Positions 15,985 to 24,595 of a stretch of 64,000 bases of DNA are shown one piece after another. The number at the start of each line of letters is the position of its first letter. The first letter of the stretch is position 1. A program made the translations under genes and the position numbers. The notes under the pieces were generated by a model. It was not told the DNA's origin. It saw only the letters and a program-made list of their open reading frames with translations, and did no database searches. The stretch is from an uncultured Eubacteriales bacterium (GTDB lineage Bacteria; Bacillota; Clostridia; Oscillospirales; Oscillospiraceae). The stretch lies in assembly GCA_900316205.1 (NCBI GenBank), contig ONBX01000007.1, positions 1-64,000 of the forward strand, read 5' to 3'.

Positions 15985-16833
15985 TCAGAATGCCGGCTGC
16001 TCCATCGCCGGGATGACCTTCCGGATCAGCCAGGTAATGGGGTTGTCGTTGTGAGAGGGCAGGACGAAGCTGCTGGCCGCCTTGACTGCCGCAATGGCGT
16101 TCTCCGGCGCGCAGGGGATGTCCGCCTCCCGGAGCAATTCCATGTCGTTCCAATAATCTCCCACGGCAAAAACTTTTCTGCCGGCGTACTCCGGCAGATT
16201 CCGAAGGAGGGCAATGCCTGTGCCTTTGTTGATGTTCGCTGGCAGCAGTTCCTGGTATTTCCCGATTTTCACCACGTCCGTCGTACCTTCCACCAGGCTG
16301 ATCTTCTGACCAAGCCCGGTTGCACGCAAATACGAGACCATAGACTCCAGCGCGTCTTTCTCCCGCTCCAGAAGTACAACCTTCATCCACTTCTTCGTGA
16401 CAAGGCAGTCCATGGTCTGAAAGCTGGTGGGCTGGTGGATCCGGAGGAAACCCGGGTCTGCCGTCTCCAAAGGGGTGGCATAAAAGATTCCTTCGGTTGT
16501 GTAGATCTGCACGTCCAGAGGAAGCTGAAGCTGCCGGCAATGCTCCAGCACCTGCAGCGCGGCGGTCTGATCCATCAGCACGGAGCTGAGATAACGCTCG
16601 GTCAAAAAATCATAGATCGCTGCGCCGTTGAGAACGATGGACGGCGCGTTCATCGGCAGCTCAGGCAGGTGGAGTCTGGCGTTATGAGGTTCTCTTCCTG
16701 TCGCCACGCCAAAAAGGCCGCCCTGCTGGATGTATTCGTCGATCGCAGCCCGATCCTCATCGGAAACGAGACCCTGACTGTTGAACAGTGTTCCGTCCAG
16801 ATCGGTCAGGATCGCTGTATTTTCATACTTCAT
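15985..16833 (-). CDS. HAD superfamily (Cof type) phosphatase
   Basis: Cof-type HAD hydrolase of 282 residues, likely a sugar- or cofactor-phosphate phosphatase. Motif I is ILTDLDGTLFNS near the N-terminus, motif II lies around PSIVLNGAAIYD, and motif IV is KVFAVGDYWNDMELLREA followed by the Cof-type GCAPENAIAAVKAA-like stretch. A longer TTG start at 16857 is possible, but ATG at 16833 begins directly before motif I and has AGAGGAG 11 bases upstream. Substrate not deducible. Monocistronic. Confidence 0.88.
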   Translation of the reverse strand: MKYENTAILTDLDGTLFNSQGLVSDEDRAAIDEYIQQGGLFGVATGREPHNARLHLPELPMNAPSIVLNGAAIYDFLTERYLSSVLMDQTAALQVLEHCRQLQLPLDVQIYTTEGIFYATPLETADPGFLRIHQPTSFQTMDCLVTKKWMKVVLLEREKDALESMVSYLRATGLGQKISLVEGTTDVVKIGKYQELLPANINKGTGIALLRNLPEYAGRKVFAVGDYWNDMELLREADIPCAPENAIAAVKAASSFVLPSHNDNPITWLIRKVIPAMEQPAF

Positions 16834-16945
16834 TTTCTGCAAATCTCCTCTGAACAAATTGAAAGAACTGTCTATGCGTATTGTATCATACTGCGACGGA
16901 TATCACAAGCGGCATACGCAATCCGGTGGATCCCCGTACCTGACA

Positions 16946-16984
16946 GCAAACCGAGCCTGCTGTTTTCGCACAGCAGGCTCGGTT
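16946..16984 (-). terminator. Terminator after lysS
   Basis: Perfect 13-bp arms at 16951-16963 and 16970-16982 (CCGAGCCTGCTGT and complement). On the minus strand the trailing T tract is short (TTTG), so strength is uncertain. Confidence 0.75.
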
Positions 16985-17014
16985 ACGAAGTCTTTCCAGG
17001 TCCGGCAGCAAAAA

Positions 17015-18991
17015 TCAATACAGCTTTGCGCCGGCGGGAATATGCGGGTCCACCATCAGCAGATGGAGCTTCTCCTCCTCGTCCTCATGATGGATGGCGG
17101 AGAGCAGCATGCCGCAGCTTTCGATGCCCATCATGGGTCTGGGTGGGAGATTCACAATGGCAATACAGGTTTTGCCGATGAGTTCTTCCGGCTCATAGTA
17201 GGCGTGGATGCCGGACAGGATGATCCTGGGGGTGCCGGTACCGTCATCCAGCGTACACTTCAAAAGCTTCTTGGACTTCTTTACCGCTTCGCAGGCAAGA
17301 ACCTTCACCGCACGAAAATCAGACTTGGAGAAGGTCTCGAAATCCACGCTGTCTTGAAAGAGCGGCTCGATGCTCACATGAGAGAAGTCAATAGCTTCCT
17401 CCGGCTCAGTCGCAAGCTTTTCAGGTTCGGCAGCACAGCTGCAATCTTTGCTCTTTTCGGCGGATGCCTTATCATTTTTCTCTTCCTTCTTCTCCTGCTT
17501 CTCCGGCTTCATCGTGGGGAACAGCAGCACATCCCGGATGGAGTCACTGTTGGTGAGCAGCATCACAAGCCGGTCAATGCCAAAACCCAGGCCGCCTGTG
17601 GGAGGCATACCGTACTCCAGCGCGTTCACGAAGTCATAGTCCACCTGGGCCTTCGTGTCCGGGTTCAGGGCACGGCGTTCTGCCACCTGACGCTCGAAGC
17701 GCTCCCGCTGGTCGATGGGGTCGTTCAGTTCGGAGAATGCATTGCCAAACTCGGTGGCATTGATGAAATACTCAAAGCGCTCCGTAAAAGCGGGATCGTC
17801 CGGCTTGCGCTTGGCAAGAGGACTGATCTCCACAGGGTAGTCATAAATGAAGGTGGGCTGGATCAGCTTCTCCTCCACGAAGGCGTCGAAGAACTCGGCC
17901 AGAATGGCGCCCCGGGTGGGAACCTCAGGCAGCTCCACATTGTAGGCCTTGGCACAGGCAATGGCATCCGCATCGCTCTTCCAGTCGTGATAATCCACGC
18001 CGGAATACTTCTTCACCGCCTCGATCATGGTGAGCCGCTCCCAATGGCCCACATCAATCTCATGTCCCTGATACGGGATTACCAGGCTGCCGCAGACCTT
18101 CTCAGTAACGGCCTTCATCATATCCTCTACCAAATCCATCATGCCGTGAAAATCGGTATAGGACTGGTAGAGCTCGATGGTGGTAAATTCCGGGTTGTGC
18201 TTGGTGTCCATGCCCTCGTTGCGGAAGATGCGGCCTACCTCGTAGACCCGCTCCATGCCGCCCACGATCAGGCGTTTCAGATAAAGCTCCGTCTCGATGC
18301 GAAGGACCATATCCATGTCCAGCGCGTTATGGTGGGTGTAGAAGGGCTTGGCCGCGGCGCCGATTTCAAAGGGAGTCAACACCGGGGTATCAACCTCCAG
18401 AAATCCCCGTCCGTCCAGGAAAGAGCGCAGTTCCCGCAGGATGCGGCTGCGCTTGACGAAGGTATCCTTCACCTCCGGGTTCACGATCAGATCCACATAG
18501 CGCTGGCGATAGCGCAGCTCACGATCAGTCATGCCATGGAACTTTTCCGGCAGAGGGCGCAGAGACTTGGAAAGCAGAACAACGCTCTCCACATGAATGG
18601 AGATTTCCTCGGTCTTGGTTTTGAAGACATAGCCCGTCGCGCCGACAATATCGCCGATATCAAACTTACGGAAGTCCTTGAACTCCTGTTCGCTCACTGC
18701 ATCCGAGCGGGCATAGAGCTGGATCTGTCCCTGATCGTCCTGAATGTGGCAGAAAATGACCTTGCCCATTCCCCGCTTGGACATGATACGACCGGCAACG
18801 GAAACGGTCTTCCCCTCATAAGAAGAATAGTCTTCCAGGATCTCACGGGAATACGCGCTGCGTTCAAAGCGGGTCTGCCGGAAGGGATCTCTCCCCTCTT
18901 CCCGCAGGGCGGCCAGCTTATCCCGCCTAACCTGCAGGATCTCGCTCAGTTCCTGGACAGGCTCGGCCTGAACATGATTGTTCTCTCCCAT
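17015..18991 (-). CDS. lysS: Lysyl-tRNA synthetase with C-terminal tRNA-binding domain
   Basis: Class II LysRS charging tRNA-Lys with lysine. The anticodon-binding OB domain is about residues 55-170 (VAGRIMSKRGMGKVIFCHIQD). The catalytic domain is about 180-493, with motif 2 YEVGRIFRNEGMDTKHNPEFT and motif 3 GLGFGIDRLVMLLTNS. The usual protein ends near 500. Here a Lys/Glu-rich linker (about 495-530) leads to a domain of about 110 residues (547-658) resembling the EMAP/MetRS C-terminal tRNA-binding OB fold (FRAVKVLACEAVKKSKKLLKCTLDDG, IVNLPPRPMMGIESCGMLLSA). The fusion is in frame. Second gene of a greA-lysS operon, 15 bp after greA. Confidence 0.95.
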   Translation of the reverse strand: MGENNHVQAEPVQELSEILQVRRDKLAALREEGRDPFRQTRFERSAYSREILEDYSSYEGKTVSVAGRIMSKRGMGKVIFCHIQDDQGQIQLYARSDAVSEQEFKDFRKFDIGDIVGATGYVFKTKTEEISIHVESVVLLSKSLRPLPEKFHGMTDRELRYRQRYVDLIVNPEVKDTFVKRSRILRELRSFLDGRGFLEVDTPVLTPFEIGAAAKPFYTHHNALDMDMVLRIETELYLKRLIVGGMERVYEVGRIFRNEGMDTKHNPEFTTIELYQSYTDFHGMMDLVEDMMKAVTEKVCGSLVIPYQGHEIDVGHWERLTMIEAVKKYSGVDYHDWKSDADAIACAKAYNVELPEVPTRGAILAEFFDAFVEEKLIQPTFIYDYPVEISPLAKRKPDDPAFTERFEYFINATEFGNAFSELNDPIDQRERFERQVAERRALNPDTKAQVDYDFVNALEYGMPPTGGLGFGIDRLVMLLTNSDSIRDVLLFPTMKPEKQEKKEEKNDKASAEKSKDCSCAAEPEKLATEPEEAIDFSHVSIEPLFQDSVDFETFSKSDFRAVKVLACEAVKKSKKLLKCTLDDGTGTPRIILSGIHAYYEPEELIGKTCIAIVNLPPRPMMGIESCGMLLSAIHHEDEEEKLHLLMVDPHIPAGAKLY

Positions 18992-19006
18992 ACTGCTTCT
19001 CCCTGC

Positions 19007-19495
19007 TTACTCGTTTTCTACCGAGAGGATTTCAAACACAAGATCGCCCACAGGCGCGTGGATGGTCACGGTCTCACCGGCGCGATGGCCAATCAGGCCC
19101 TGGCCCACGGGAGAGTCATCGGAAATCCGGCCTTCCATGGGATTTGCTTCCTGAGAGCCGACGATGGTGTACTCCTCCTCAAAATTGTCCTCCACGTCGC
19201 GAACGCGGACCTTGCTGGACAGGGTAACAGCGTCCTTGGGAGCGTCATGGTCGATGTTGTCCACGATCTCGGCATTCTCGATCAGAAGCTTCAGGTCTGC
19301 GATCTTACTGTATAGCTTGCCCTGCTCGCTCTTGGCCTCGTCATATTCGCTGTTCTCGGAAAGGTCGCCGAAGCTGCGGGCTTCTTTGATCAGCTCCGCC
19401 ACTTCCTTTTCCCGCACGGTCTCCAGGTAGTACAGCTCTTCCTTCAGGGCGTCCAGACGTTCCTGGCTCATCTTAAACTTATTCACATTGGCCAT
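19007..19495 (-). CDS. greA: Transcription elongation factor GreA
   Basis: GreA rescues backtracked RNA polymerase by stimulating transcript cleavage. The 162-residue product has the N-terminal coiled coil with the acidic tip (EARSFGDLSENSEYDEAKSEQG) and the C-terminal FKBP-like domain (TIVGSQEANPMEGRISDDSPVGQGLIGHRAGETVTI). Normal length. It begins a two-gene transcript with lysS, an arrangement common in Firmicutes. AAGGAGACCTGCTTT lies before ATG. Confidence 0.97.
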   Translation of the reverse strand: MANVNKFKMSQERLDALKEELYYLETVREKEVAELIKEARSFGDLSENSEYDEAKSEQGKLYSKIADLKLLIENAEIVDNIDHDAPKDAVTLSSKVRVRDVEDNFEEEYTIVGSQEANPMEGRISDDSPVGQGLIGHRAGETVTIHAPVGDLVFEILSVENE

Positions 19496-19555
19496 AAAGC
19501 AGGTCTCCTTTTCATATTACATGCAGTCGGTATTCCGCCTGCTGAACAGTTTTTG

Positions 19556-19584
19556 ATTATATCGGTCCTTTTATCGGATGTCAA
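19556..19584 (-). promoter_or_regulatory. Sigma-A promoter for greA-lysS
   Basis: Minus-strand TTGACA (19579-19584), 17-bp spacer and TATAAT (19556-19561): a perfect consensus. The -35 overlaps the last codons of the S41 gene, and no terminator separates the two, so read-through from the ftsEX operon is also possible. Confidence 0.88.
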
Positions 19585-20831
19585 CTTAAAAGTCTCAGCG
19601 CAGCCATCAGCTGATCGTCGTCGGAAATACTGGCTGTTCCGTCTTCGCCGCCGGTGGTGCCTTCGGTGGTACCGGTGGCAGATTCATCACTGTTATACAC
19701 AATGAAATCGGGTACAACGCCGCCGGTGGCGCAAATGTCCACGCCGCTGGGGGTGAGGTAGCTTCTCGTGGAGAGGCGGATGGCACTTCCGTCCGATAGC
19801 GGAATCGTCTCCTGTGAACGGGTGTTGCCATAAGTAGGCTCGCCCATCAGCGTGGCCCAGTTCCACTCCTTCATGACCGCGGCAAAAAGCTCCGCTTCGC
19901 CATAGGTTCCGGAATTGAGAAGCACGCAGGTAGGCATCTGCAGATTCATGGAATCAGACTCCGTCACAGAGACGACACCCTTCTTGTCCACTTCGGAGAA
20001 GAGCCGCCCCGCAGGGAGCAGATAGTCAAGCAGCGTGGCAGCTTCCGCGGCAAGTCCGCCGGGGTTGTTGCGCACGTCGATCACCAGGGAATCGGCACCC
20101 TGGCCAAGTAAATACTCAATGGCGTCAACGGCGGACTGACCGCTGCCGGCTTCAAAGTTGTGGATCTGAATATAGGCGGCGCCGGTTTTCTCCATGCGGA
20201 AATTCACGGATTCCGCGTTCACGTTGGAGCAGTCCACCTCGATGGAGCCCTGGCCGTTGGCGATCTCCAGCACAAACTTGGTATTGAGCTTTCCCCGGAT
20301 CTTGGTGCGAACCTCGTCCGTAGTATAGCTCAGGAGCTTTTCCCCATCCAGAGCCGTAATGATCATGCCGGTGCCCACGCCCGCATTGGCCGCCGGGGAT
20401 CCGGGATAGACCGAAATCACCTGGAAGCCGCCATTTGCCTCATCCTTGACAAAGGAAAGACCGATATCGGCATAGTCGTTGCCTGCGGAAAGCTGATAGG
20501 CCCGATACTCATCGGCGGTCATGAAATAGCTCCAGGGATCTCCCAGGCCCAGTACCATGGATGATGCCGCCGCATCCGCCATAACAGATCGGTCCACCGG
20601 CTCGATGAAATGTTCATCCAGCACGTCCTTGATCTCAATATAGCGTTTCGCTTCTGCGTAATCCTCCGTCCCACCAACATCCCGGATCAAGGCATTATGG
20701 GTGCTCAGATAAGTAAAAACGCCGACAAGTGCACAGAGGATCACCACGAACTTCAGCGGGATCCCGGCGTTAAAAAGGCGCTTGAAGGCAAAATAGATCT
20801 TTCGCAGAAGTCTCAGTATCAGATATTTCAC
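19581..20831 (-). CDS. S41 (CtpA-like) peptidase homologue, predicted catalytically dead
   Basis: 416 residues from GTG at 20831 (AGGAGG seven bases upstream; an earlier start at 20870 lacks a site). It has an N-terminal membrane anchor (about 27-45), a PDZ domain (about 120-200, VYPGSPAANAGVGTGMIITALDG) and an S41 core (about 215-385, VIDVRNNPGGLAAEAA). In CtpA/Tsp the nucleophile lies in SASASE and a Lys 25 residues later in GKG. Here those positions read TYGEAE (Gly311) and YGNTRS (Asn336). Both catalytic residues are lost, so it is probably a scaffold or regulator. It follows ftsEX and two M23 peptidases, a conserved cell-wall-remodelling neighbourhood. Confidence 0.85.
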   Translation of the reverse strand: MKYLILRLLRKIYFAFKRLFNAGIPLKFVVILCALVGVFTYLSTHNALIRDVGGTEDYAEAKRYIEIKDVLDEHFIEPVDRSVMADAAASSMVLGLGDPWSYFMTADEYRAYQLSAGNDYADIGLSFVKDEANGGFQVISVYPGSPAANAGVGTGMIITALDGEKLLSYTTDEVRTKIRGKLNTKFVLEIANGQGSIEVDCSNVNAESVNFRMEKTGAAYIQIHNFEAGSGQSAVDAIEYLLGQGADSLVIDVRNNPGGLAAEAATLLDYLLPAGRLFSEVDKKGVVSVTESDSMNLQMPTCVLLNSGTYGEAELFAAVMKEWNWATLMGEPTYGNTRSQETIPLSDGSAIRLSTRSYLTPSGVDICATGGVVPDFIVYNSDESATGTTEGTTGGEDGTASISDDDQLMAALRLLS

Positions 20832-20893
20832 AAGAACCCTCCTGTAACGAAACAATGCCCGGGGGCACAACAGATTTCCCTTTGCATGGCACA

Positions 20894-20918
20894 GCCGGGC
20901 AGCATATAACTGCCCGGC
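20894..20918 (-). other. Intercistronic hairpin between the M23 and S41 genes
   Basis: Perfect 9-bp arms GCCGGGCAG/CTGCCCGGC with a 7-base loop and no T run. It may stabilise or separate the transcripts within the ftsEX operon; it is not a convincing terminator. Confidence 0.5.
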
Positions 20919-20945
20919 ATTCGGTATCTCGGGACACCGAAAGAC

Positions 20946-22181
20946 TTATTCGCCCGCGTCCGGAGCATAGGTCAGGCCATAAAACCCACCTGCTTCCTCC
21001 GGATCCAGTTTTGTACTGCCAGACCGGATCTCAAAATGCAGATGAGGTCCGGTGGCCCAGCCGGTGTCACCCACATAGCCGATGACCTGGCCCTGGCCGA
21101 CAGCGTCCCCCTGCGAAACCGCGTAACCGGAAAGATGGCCGTACAGCGTATAATAGCCGTTGCCGTGGTTGATCATGACGCAGTTGCCGTAGCCGCCGTT
21201 GACGTCGGCCATGATCACAGTCCCGCCATCAGAGGCAACCACCGCGGAACCGTAACTGGCGCCGATATCCAGGCCGGAATGATAGCGCCATTCCCCAAAA
21301 ATGGGATGGAAGCGATTGCCGAAACGGCTGGTGATGTAGCTGCAGCCGGGGCAAGGCCAAGCCCAGGAACCGGAACCGGTGACAGAACCACCTCCACCGC
21401 CGCCCTGATAAGCAGCGGCCTGACGCTCCTGCTCCTGCTCGGCCACCAGTTGGTCGATCCGTTCCGCGACCTCGATCTCCGCCAGGAGAAGCTCATGCAG
21501 CTCCGCATTGCGCTTATCGATGTCCTCTTCCAGTTCACGGATCAGCTGGGCCGCCTCTTCAATATCCTTCTCCAGCTCGGCCTTCCGCACCAGGAGGACG
21601 TCCTCCTCCTCTTCCAGATCGGCCTTATAGCTCTCATACTCGGCCTTCACGGCTTCAGTGTTTTCCCTGGCTGCCATGTAGTCGTCATAGAGCTCCCGGT
21701 CGCTCTTCATGATGTCTCCGGCGTCGTCCATGGCGGTAAGCAGCTCACTGAGACTGCTCACCTGGAGGATCAGGCTGAGATAACTCATCTCGCCATATTC
21801 CTCCATGGCTCTCACGCGGGTACGATAGCGCTCCAGCTGCTTTTCTTCCGCAGCCTTTGCCTGCTCGACCTTGATCGCCTCTTCGGCAATGATCTGGTCA
21901 TAGAGGGAAATCTCACGCTCAATGCTTTCGATCTCCTTGCGGGCAAACTCGTTGCGCTCGTCCATGGCCTTTTTCTTTTCGACGACGCTGGCCTTCTGCT
22001 CTTCCAGCTCGTCTACCTTCGCCTGCTTTTCCTCATGCTCCTCGGCGATGGCAAGGCGCTCTTTCCGAAGCTCATCAATCTCCTCCTGCGACACCGCCCA
22101 GGCCTGGCCGGGAAGCAAAAGAAGCAGGAACACGCAAACAAGCGCGCAGGATAACAGACGTATAACAGATCTCTTTCTCAT
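20946..22181 (-). CDS. Coiled-coil M23 family metallopeptidase (EnvC/PcsB-like), copy 2
   Basis: Secreted peptidoglycan hydrolase or amidase activator, 411 residues. Signal peptide about 1-30 (LLSCALVCVFLLLLLPGQAWA), a long coiled coil (about 31-265), a Gly/Ser linker, and an M23 domain (about 290-400) with zinc ligands in YHSGLDIG and HLHFEI plus HGNGYYTLYGHLSG. ATG at 22181 starts the signal peptide, 16 bp after the previous stop; an upstream in-frame ATG at 22343 lies inside the preceding gene. Coiled-coil M23 proteins next to FtsEX are usually activated by that complex at division, the likely role here. Paralogue of the preceding gene. Confidence 0.9.
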   Translation of the reverse strand: MRKRSVIRLLSCALVCVFLLLLLPGQAWAVSQEEIDELRKERLAIAEEHEEKQAKVDELEEQKASVVEKKKAMDERNEFARKEIESIEREISLYDQIIAEEAIKVEQAKAAEEKQLERYRTRVRAMEEYGEMSYLSLILQVSSLSELLTAMDDAGDIMKSDRELYDDYMAARENTEAVKAEYESYKADLEEEEDVLLVRKAELEKDIEEAAQLIRELEEDIDKRNAELHELLLAEIEVAERIDQLVAEQEQERQAAAYQGGGGGGSVTGSGSWAWPCPGCSYITSRFGNRFHPIFGEWRYHSGLDIGASYGSAVVASDGGTVIMADVNGGYGNCVMINHGNGYYTLYGHLSGYAVSQGDAVGQGQVIGYVGDTGWATGPHLHFEIRSGSTKLDPEEAGGFYGLTYAPDAGE

Positions 22182-22197
22182 AATGAATGCTGCTCGT

Positions 22198-23688
22198 TCA
22201 GCAGCCCCAGTAAGACATACCGCTAAAGAACTGCTCAGGATCGATCCGGTTTCCGTCCAGGAAGACCTCAAAGTGGCAGTGGGTGCCGGTAGCGCGGCCG
22301 GTAGCGCCCAAATAGCCGATGGTCTGACCCTGGCTGACCACATCGCCGTAGCTCACCGCATGGCCGGACATGTGTCCATAGAGGGTCATATAGCCATTGC
22401 CGTGGTCAATGATGACATAGTTGCCGTAACCGTCATTATAGGTCGCGGTTACAACCGTGCCGCCGTCAGCCGCAATGATGGGATAGCCTTCATGGTTATA
22501 GCCGTCAATATCGATCCCGCTGTGGTAACGAACCGCGCCGGTAAAGGGGTCGATACGGTTGCCAAAGCGGCTGGTAATGCGCATGCTGCAGGGTACCGGC
22601 CATACAAAGCTGCCGGTAGCCGGCCCGGAAGGCGGCGTAGGCACAGGCGTGGGAGCGGGAGTAGGTGCAGGTGTGGGGGCGGGAGTGGGTGCCGGTTCTT
22701 CGCCTTCGCCACCTTCTCCGCCTTCTCCGGGCTCTTCCCCGCCCTCGCTGCCGGGATCGGGTTCACCCGGCTCCTGAGGCTGGGGCTCCTCCGGCTCCTG
22801 AGGCGCTGCGGGCGCCTCGGTGGGAATCGGGGTCGGAACGTCGATCCACCCCAGATCACCTTCACCGTTATTGTCATAGTTTTCCTGCTCGCGCTGTCTT
22901 GCTTCTTCCTCTTCTTTGGCTTTCTGCTCCTGGTAAGCGGCGATAAAGGCAAGGATTTCCTGCGCGGCAGCTGCCTCCGCATCCCTTGCGGCTTCATACT
23001 GAACGGTGGCGACCTGGATATCCTCTTCCAGATCACTCAGTTTGCTCTCCGCCTCCTGAATGTCTTGGGCGATCTCATCTTTTTCATCGTTCAGCTTTTT
23101 CTGCTTTTCCTCGCAGGCGTCGCGCAGCTCCTCGAATTCGCCCATGACACGCTCGCTCTCTTCCCGGGCGGAGCGGTACTGACGCTCAAGAGCCTTGTCG
23201 CTGGCCATCACGTCTCCCGCGTCATCCAGGGCGGAGAGAAGTTCTCCCAATGTGGAAGACTGGGCAATGAGGACAAGAATGTTGAATCCGCCGTCCTCTT
23301 CCATGGCGCGCACTCTCGCCCGGTAACGGCGAAGCTGCTCATCCTCCACGGTCCTGGCCTGCTGGACCTCGATGGCCTTCTCGGCAATGGCGAGCTCATA
23401 GACAGCAAGCTGTCGGTCCAGGATTTCCAGAGAGGCCTCCCTGGCCTTCATCTCTTCCTCCAGGGCGACCTTTTGCTCCAGGACGCTGGCTTCCTGATCC
23501 TTCAGACCTTCGACCCGCTGCTTGGCCTCTTCGGCGTGAGCGGCAAGCTCTTCCTTCTTCTCCTCCAGCTCGTCGATCTCCTCCTGCTCAATGGCAAAAG
23601 CAGTGGGAAGGACGGACAGGAACAGCGAGAGGATCATGATCACTGCCATCACGAAGGCCAGGATTGATACCATTTTTTTACGATCCAT
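22198..23688 (-). CDS. Coiled-coil M23 family metallopeptidase (EnvC/PcsB-like), copy 1
   Basis: Secreted 496-residue protein with signal peptide (about 1-32), a coiled coil (about 33-265), a Pro/Glu/Gly-rich low-complexity linker (about 280-360, with repeated PTPAPTPAP) and an M23 domain (about 370-490). Zinc-site motifs are YHSGIDIDG and HCHFEV, with HGNGYMTLYGHM between. The shared layout with the next gene indicates a tandem duplication; the two differ most in linker length, so they may reach different wall depths. First gene after ftsX (25 bp), hence likely partner of FtsEX. Confidence 0.9.
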   Translation of the reverse strand: MDRKKMVSILAFVMAVIMILSLFLSVLPTAFAIEQEEIDELEEKKEELAAHAEEAKQRVEGLKDQEASVLEQKVALEEEMKAREASLEILDRQLAVYELAIAEKAIEVQQARTVEDEQLRRYRARVRAMEEDGGFNILVLIAQSSTLGELLSALDDAGDVMASDKALERQYRSAREESERVMGEFEELRDACEEKQKKLNDEKDEIAQDIQEAESKLSDLEEDIQVATVQYEAARDAEAAAAQEILAFIAAYQEQKAKEEEEARQREQENYDNNGEGDLGWIDVPTPIPTEAPAAPQEPEEPQPQEPGEPDPGSEGGEEPGEGGEGGEGEEPAPTPAPTPAPTPAPTPVPTPPSGPATGSFVWPVPCSMRITSRFGNRIDPFTGAVRYHSGIDIDGYNHEGYPIIAADGGTVVTATYNDGYGNYVIIDHGNGYMTLYGHMSGHAVSYGDVVSQGQTIGYLGATGRATGTHCHFEVFLDGNRIDPEQFFSGMSYWGC

Positions 23689-23713
23689 AAAAAGCTCCTT
23701 TGCAGGGCGTCGT

Positions 23714-24595
23714 TTACACCTTCAGATAATTCTTAATGGCGTTGACGCCACCAAACACGCCGATCACAACGCCGATCCCCAGGTAAACCGCCAGGATCAT
23801 CGGCGCAATGGACAGGAACGGCACAACTTCAAGGATGTCGCCGGTGAGAGACTCCATCAGGCTCTTGGTGACCAGGTCATACAGACCCCACTGAGCCAAG
23901 AAGCCCAGCCCGCCGCCCAAAAGGCCAAGAACAAGACCCTCCACCACAAAGGGAAGCCGGATAAAGCCGTTGCTGGCACCGACCATCTTCATGATCGCGA
24001 TCTCTTCTCTGCGGCTGAAGGTGGCAAGCTTGATGGTGTTGGACATGATGAACATGGAAACAAACACCAGGATCGCCATCAGCACCAGGGCCACACCGCT
24101 CACGATGTTGCGGATCTTGACAAAGGTATCCGCATATTCCTGGTGGGCACGCACTCTTGCGACGCCGGGCACGCCCTCCAGCGCTTCCTTGGTCTGGGCA
24201 AGCTTTTCGATGTCATTCAGATGGATGATAAAGCGATGCCGGAATACCGTTTCATCGATCCCCTCCATCAGAGACTTATCGTACTTGCTCATATAGTTCT
24301 GCATCGCCTCTCCGCGAGAGACGAAATCTGCGGCGCTGATGTTGCCGACGGCAAGGATCTGACTGCCGATAGCTTTGGCTTCCTCTTCATCTTCGATCTC
24401 ATCGTCCACGAAAGCGACGACCTCATTCTGCTTCTCCAGGTCCTTGATCAAATAGTTGATGTTCAGGGAAAGAAGCGCCACGCTGCCCATGATAATAAGG
24501 CAGGCCATGATGATCGTCACGGTCGCAAAGGACATGAGTCCGTGGGTCTTGATGCTGCGGAAGCCCTCACGAATCAAATAACTTCCTCTACTCAT
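23714..24595 (-). CDS. ftsX: Cell division protein FtsX
   Basis: Permease-like subunit of the FtsEX complex, which passes ATP-driven conformational change across the membrane to wall hydrolases. 293 residues: N-terminal cytoplasmic segment and helix (about 22-45), extracytoplasmic loop (about 50-165), then three helices. Typical FtsX pieces are YLIREGFRSIKTHGLMSFATVTII and TFSRREEIAIMKMVGASNGFIRLPF. ATG at 24595 overlaps the ftsE stop by 8 bp and gives the family N-terminus; an ATG six codons earlier is less likely. Confidence 0.94.
   Translation of the reverse strand: MSRGSYLIREGFRSIKTHGLMSFATVTIIMACLIIMGSVALLSLNINYLIKDLEKQNEVVAFVDDEIEDEEEAKAIGSQILAVGNISAADFVSRGEAMQNYMSKYDKSLMEGIDETVFRHRFIIHLNDIEKLAQTKEALEGVPGVARVRAHQEYADTFVKIRNIVSGVALVLMAILVFVSMFIMSNTIKLATFSRREEIAIMKMVGASNGFIRLPFVVEGLVLGLLGGGLGFLAQWGLYDLVTKSLMESLTGDILEVVPFLSIAPMILAVYLGIGVVIGVFGGVNAIKNYLKV

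Noticed and set aside
16781..19315. 844-residue plus-strand ORF
   Set aside because: It is the exact antisense of lysS and greA, with no ribosome site or family motif. High GC produces long open antisense frames.
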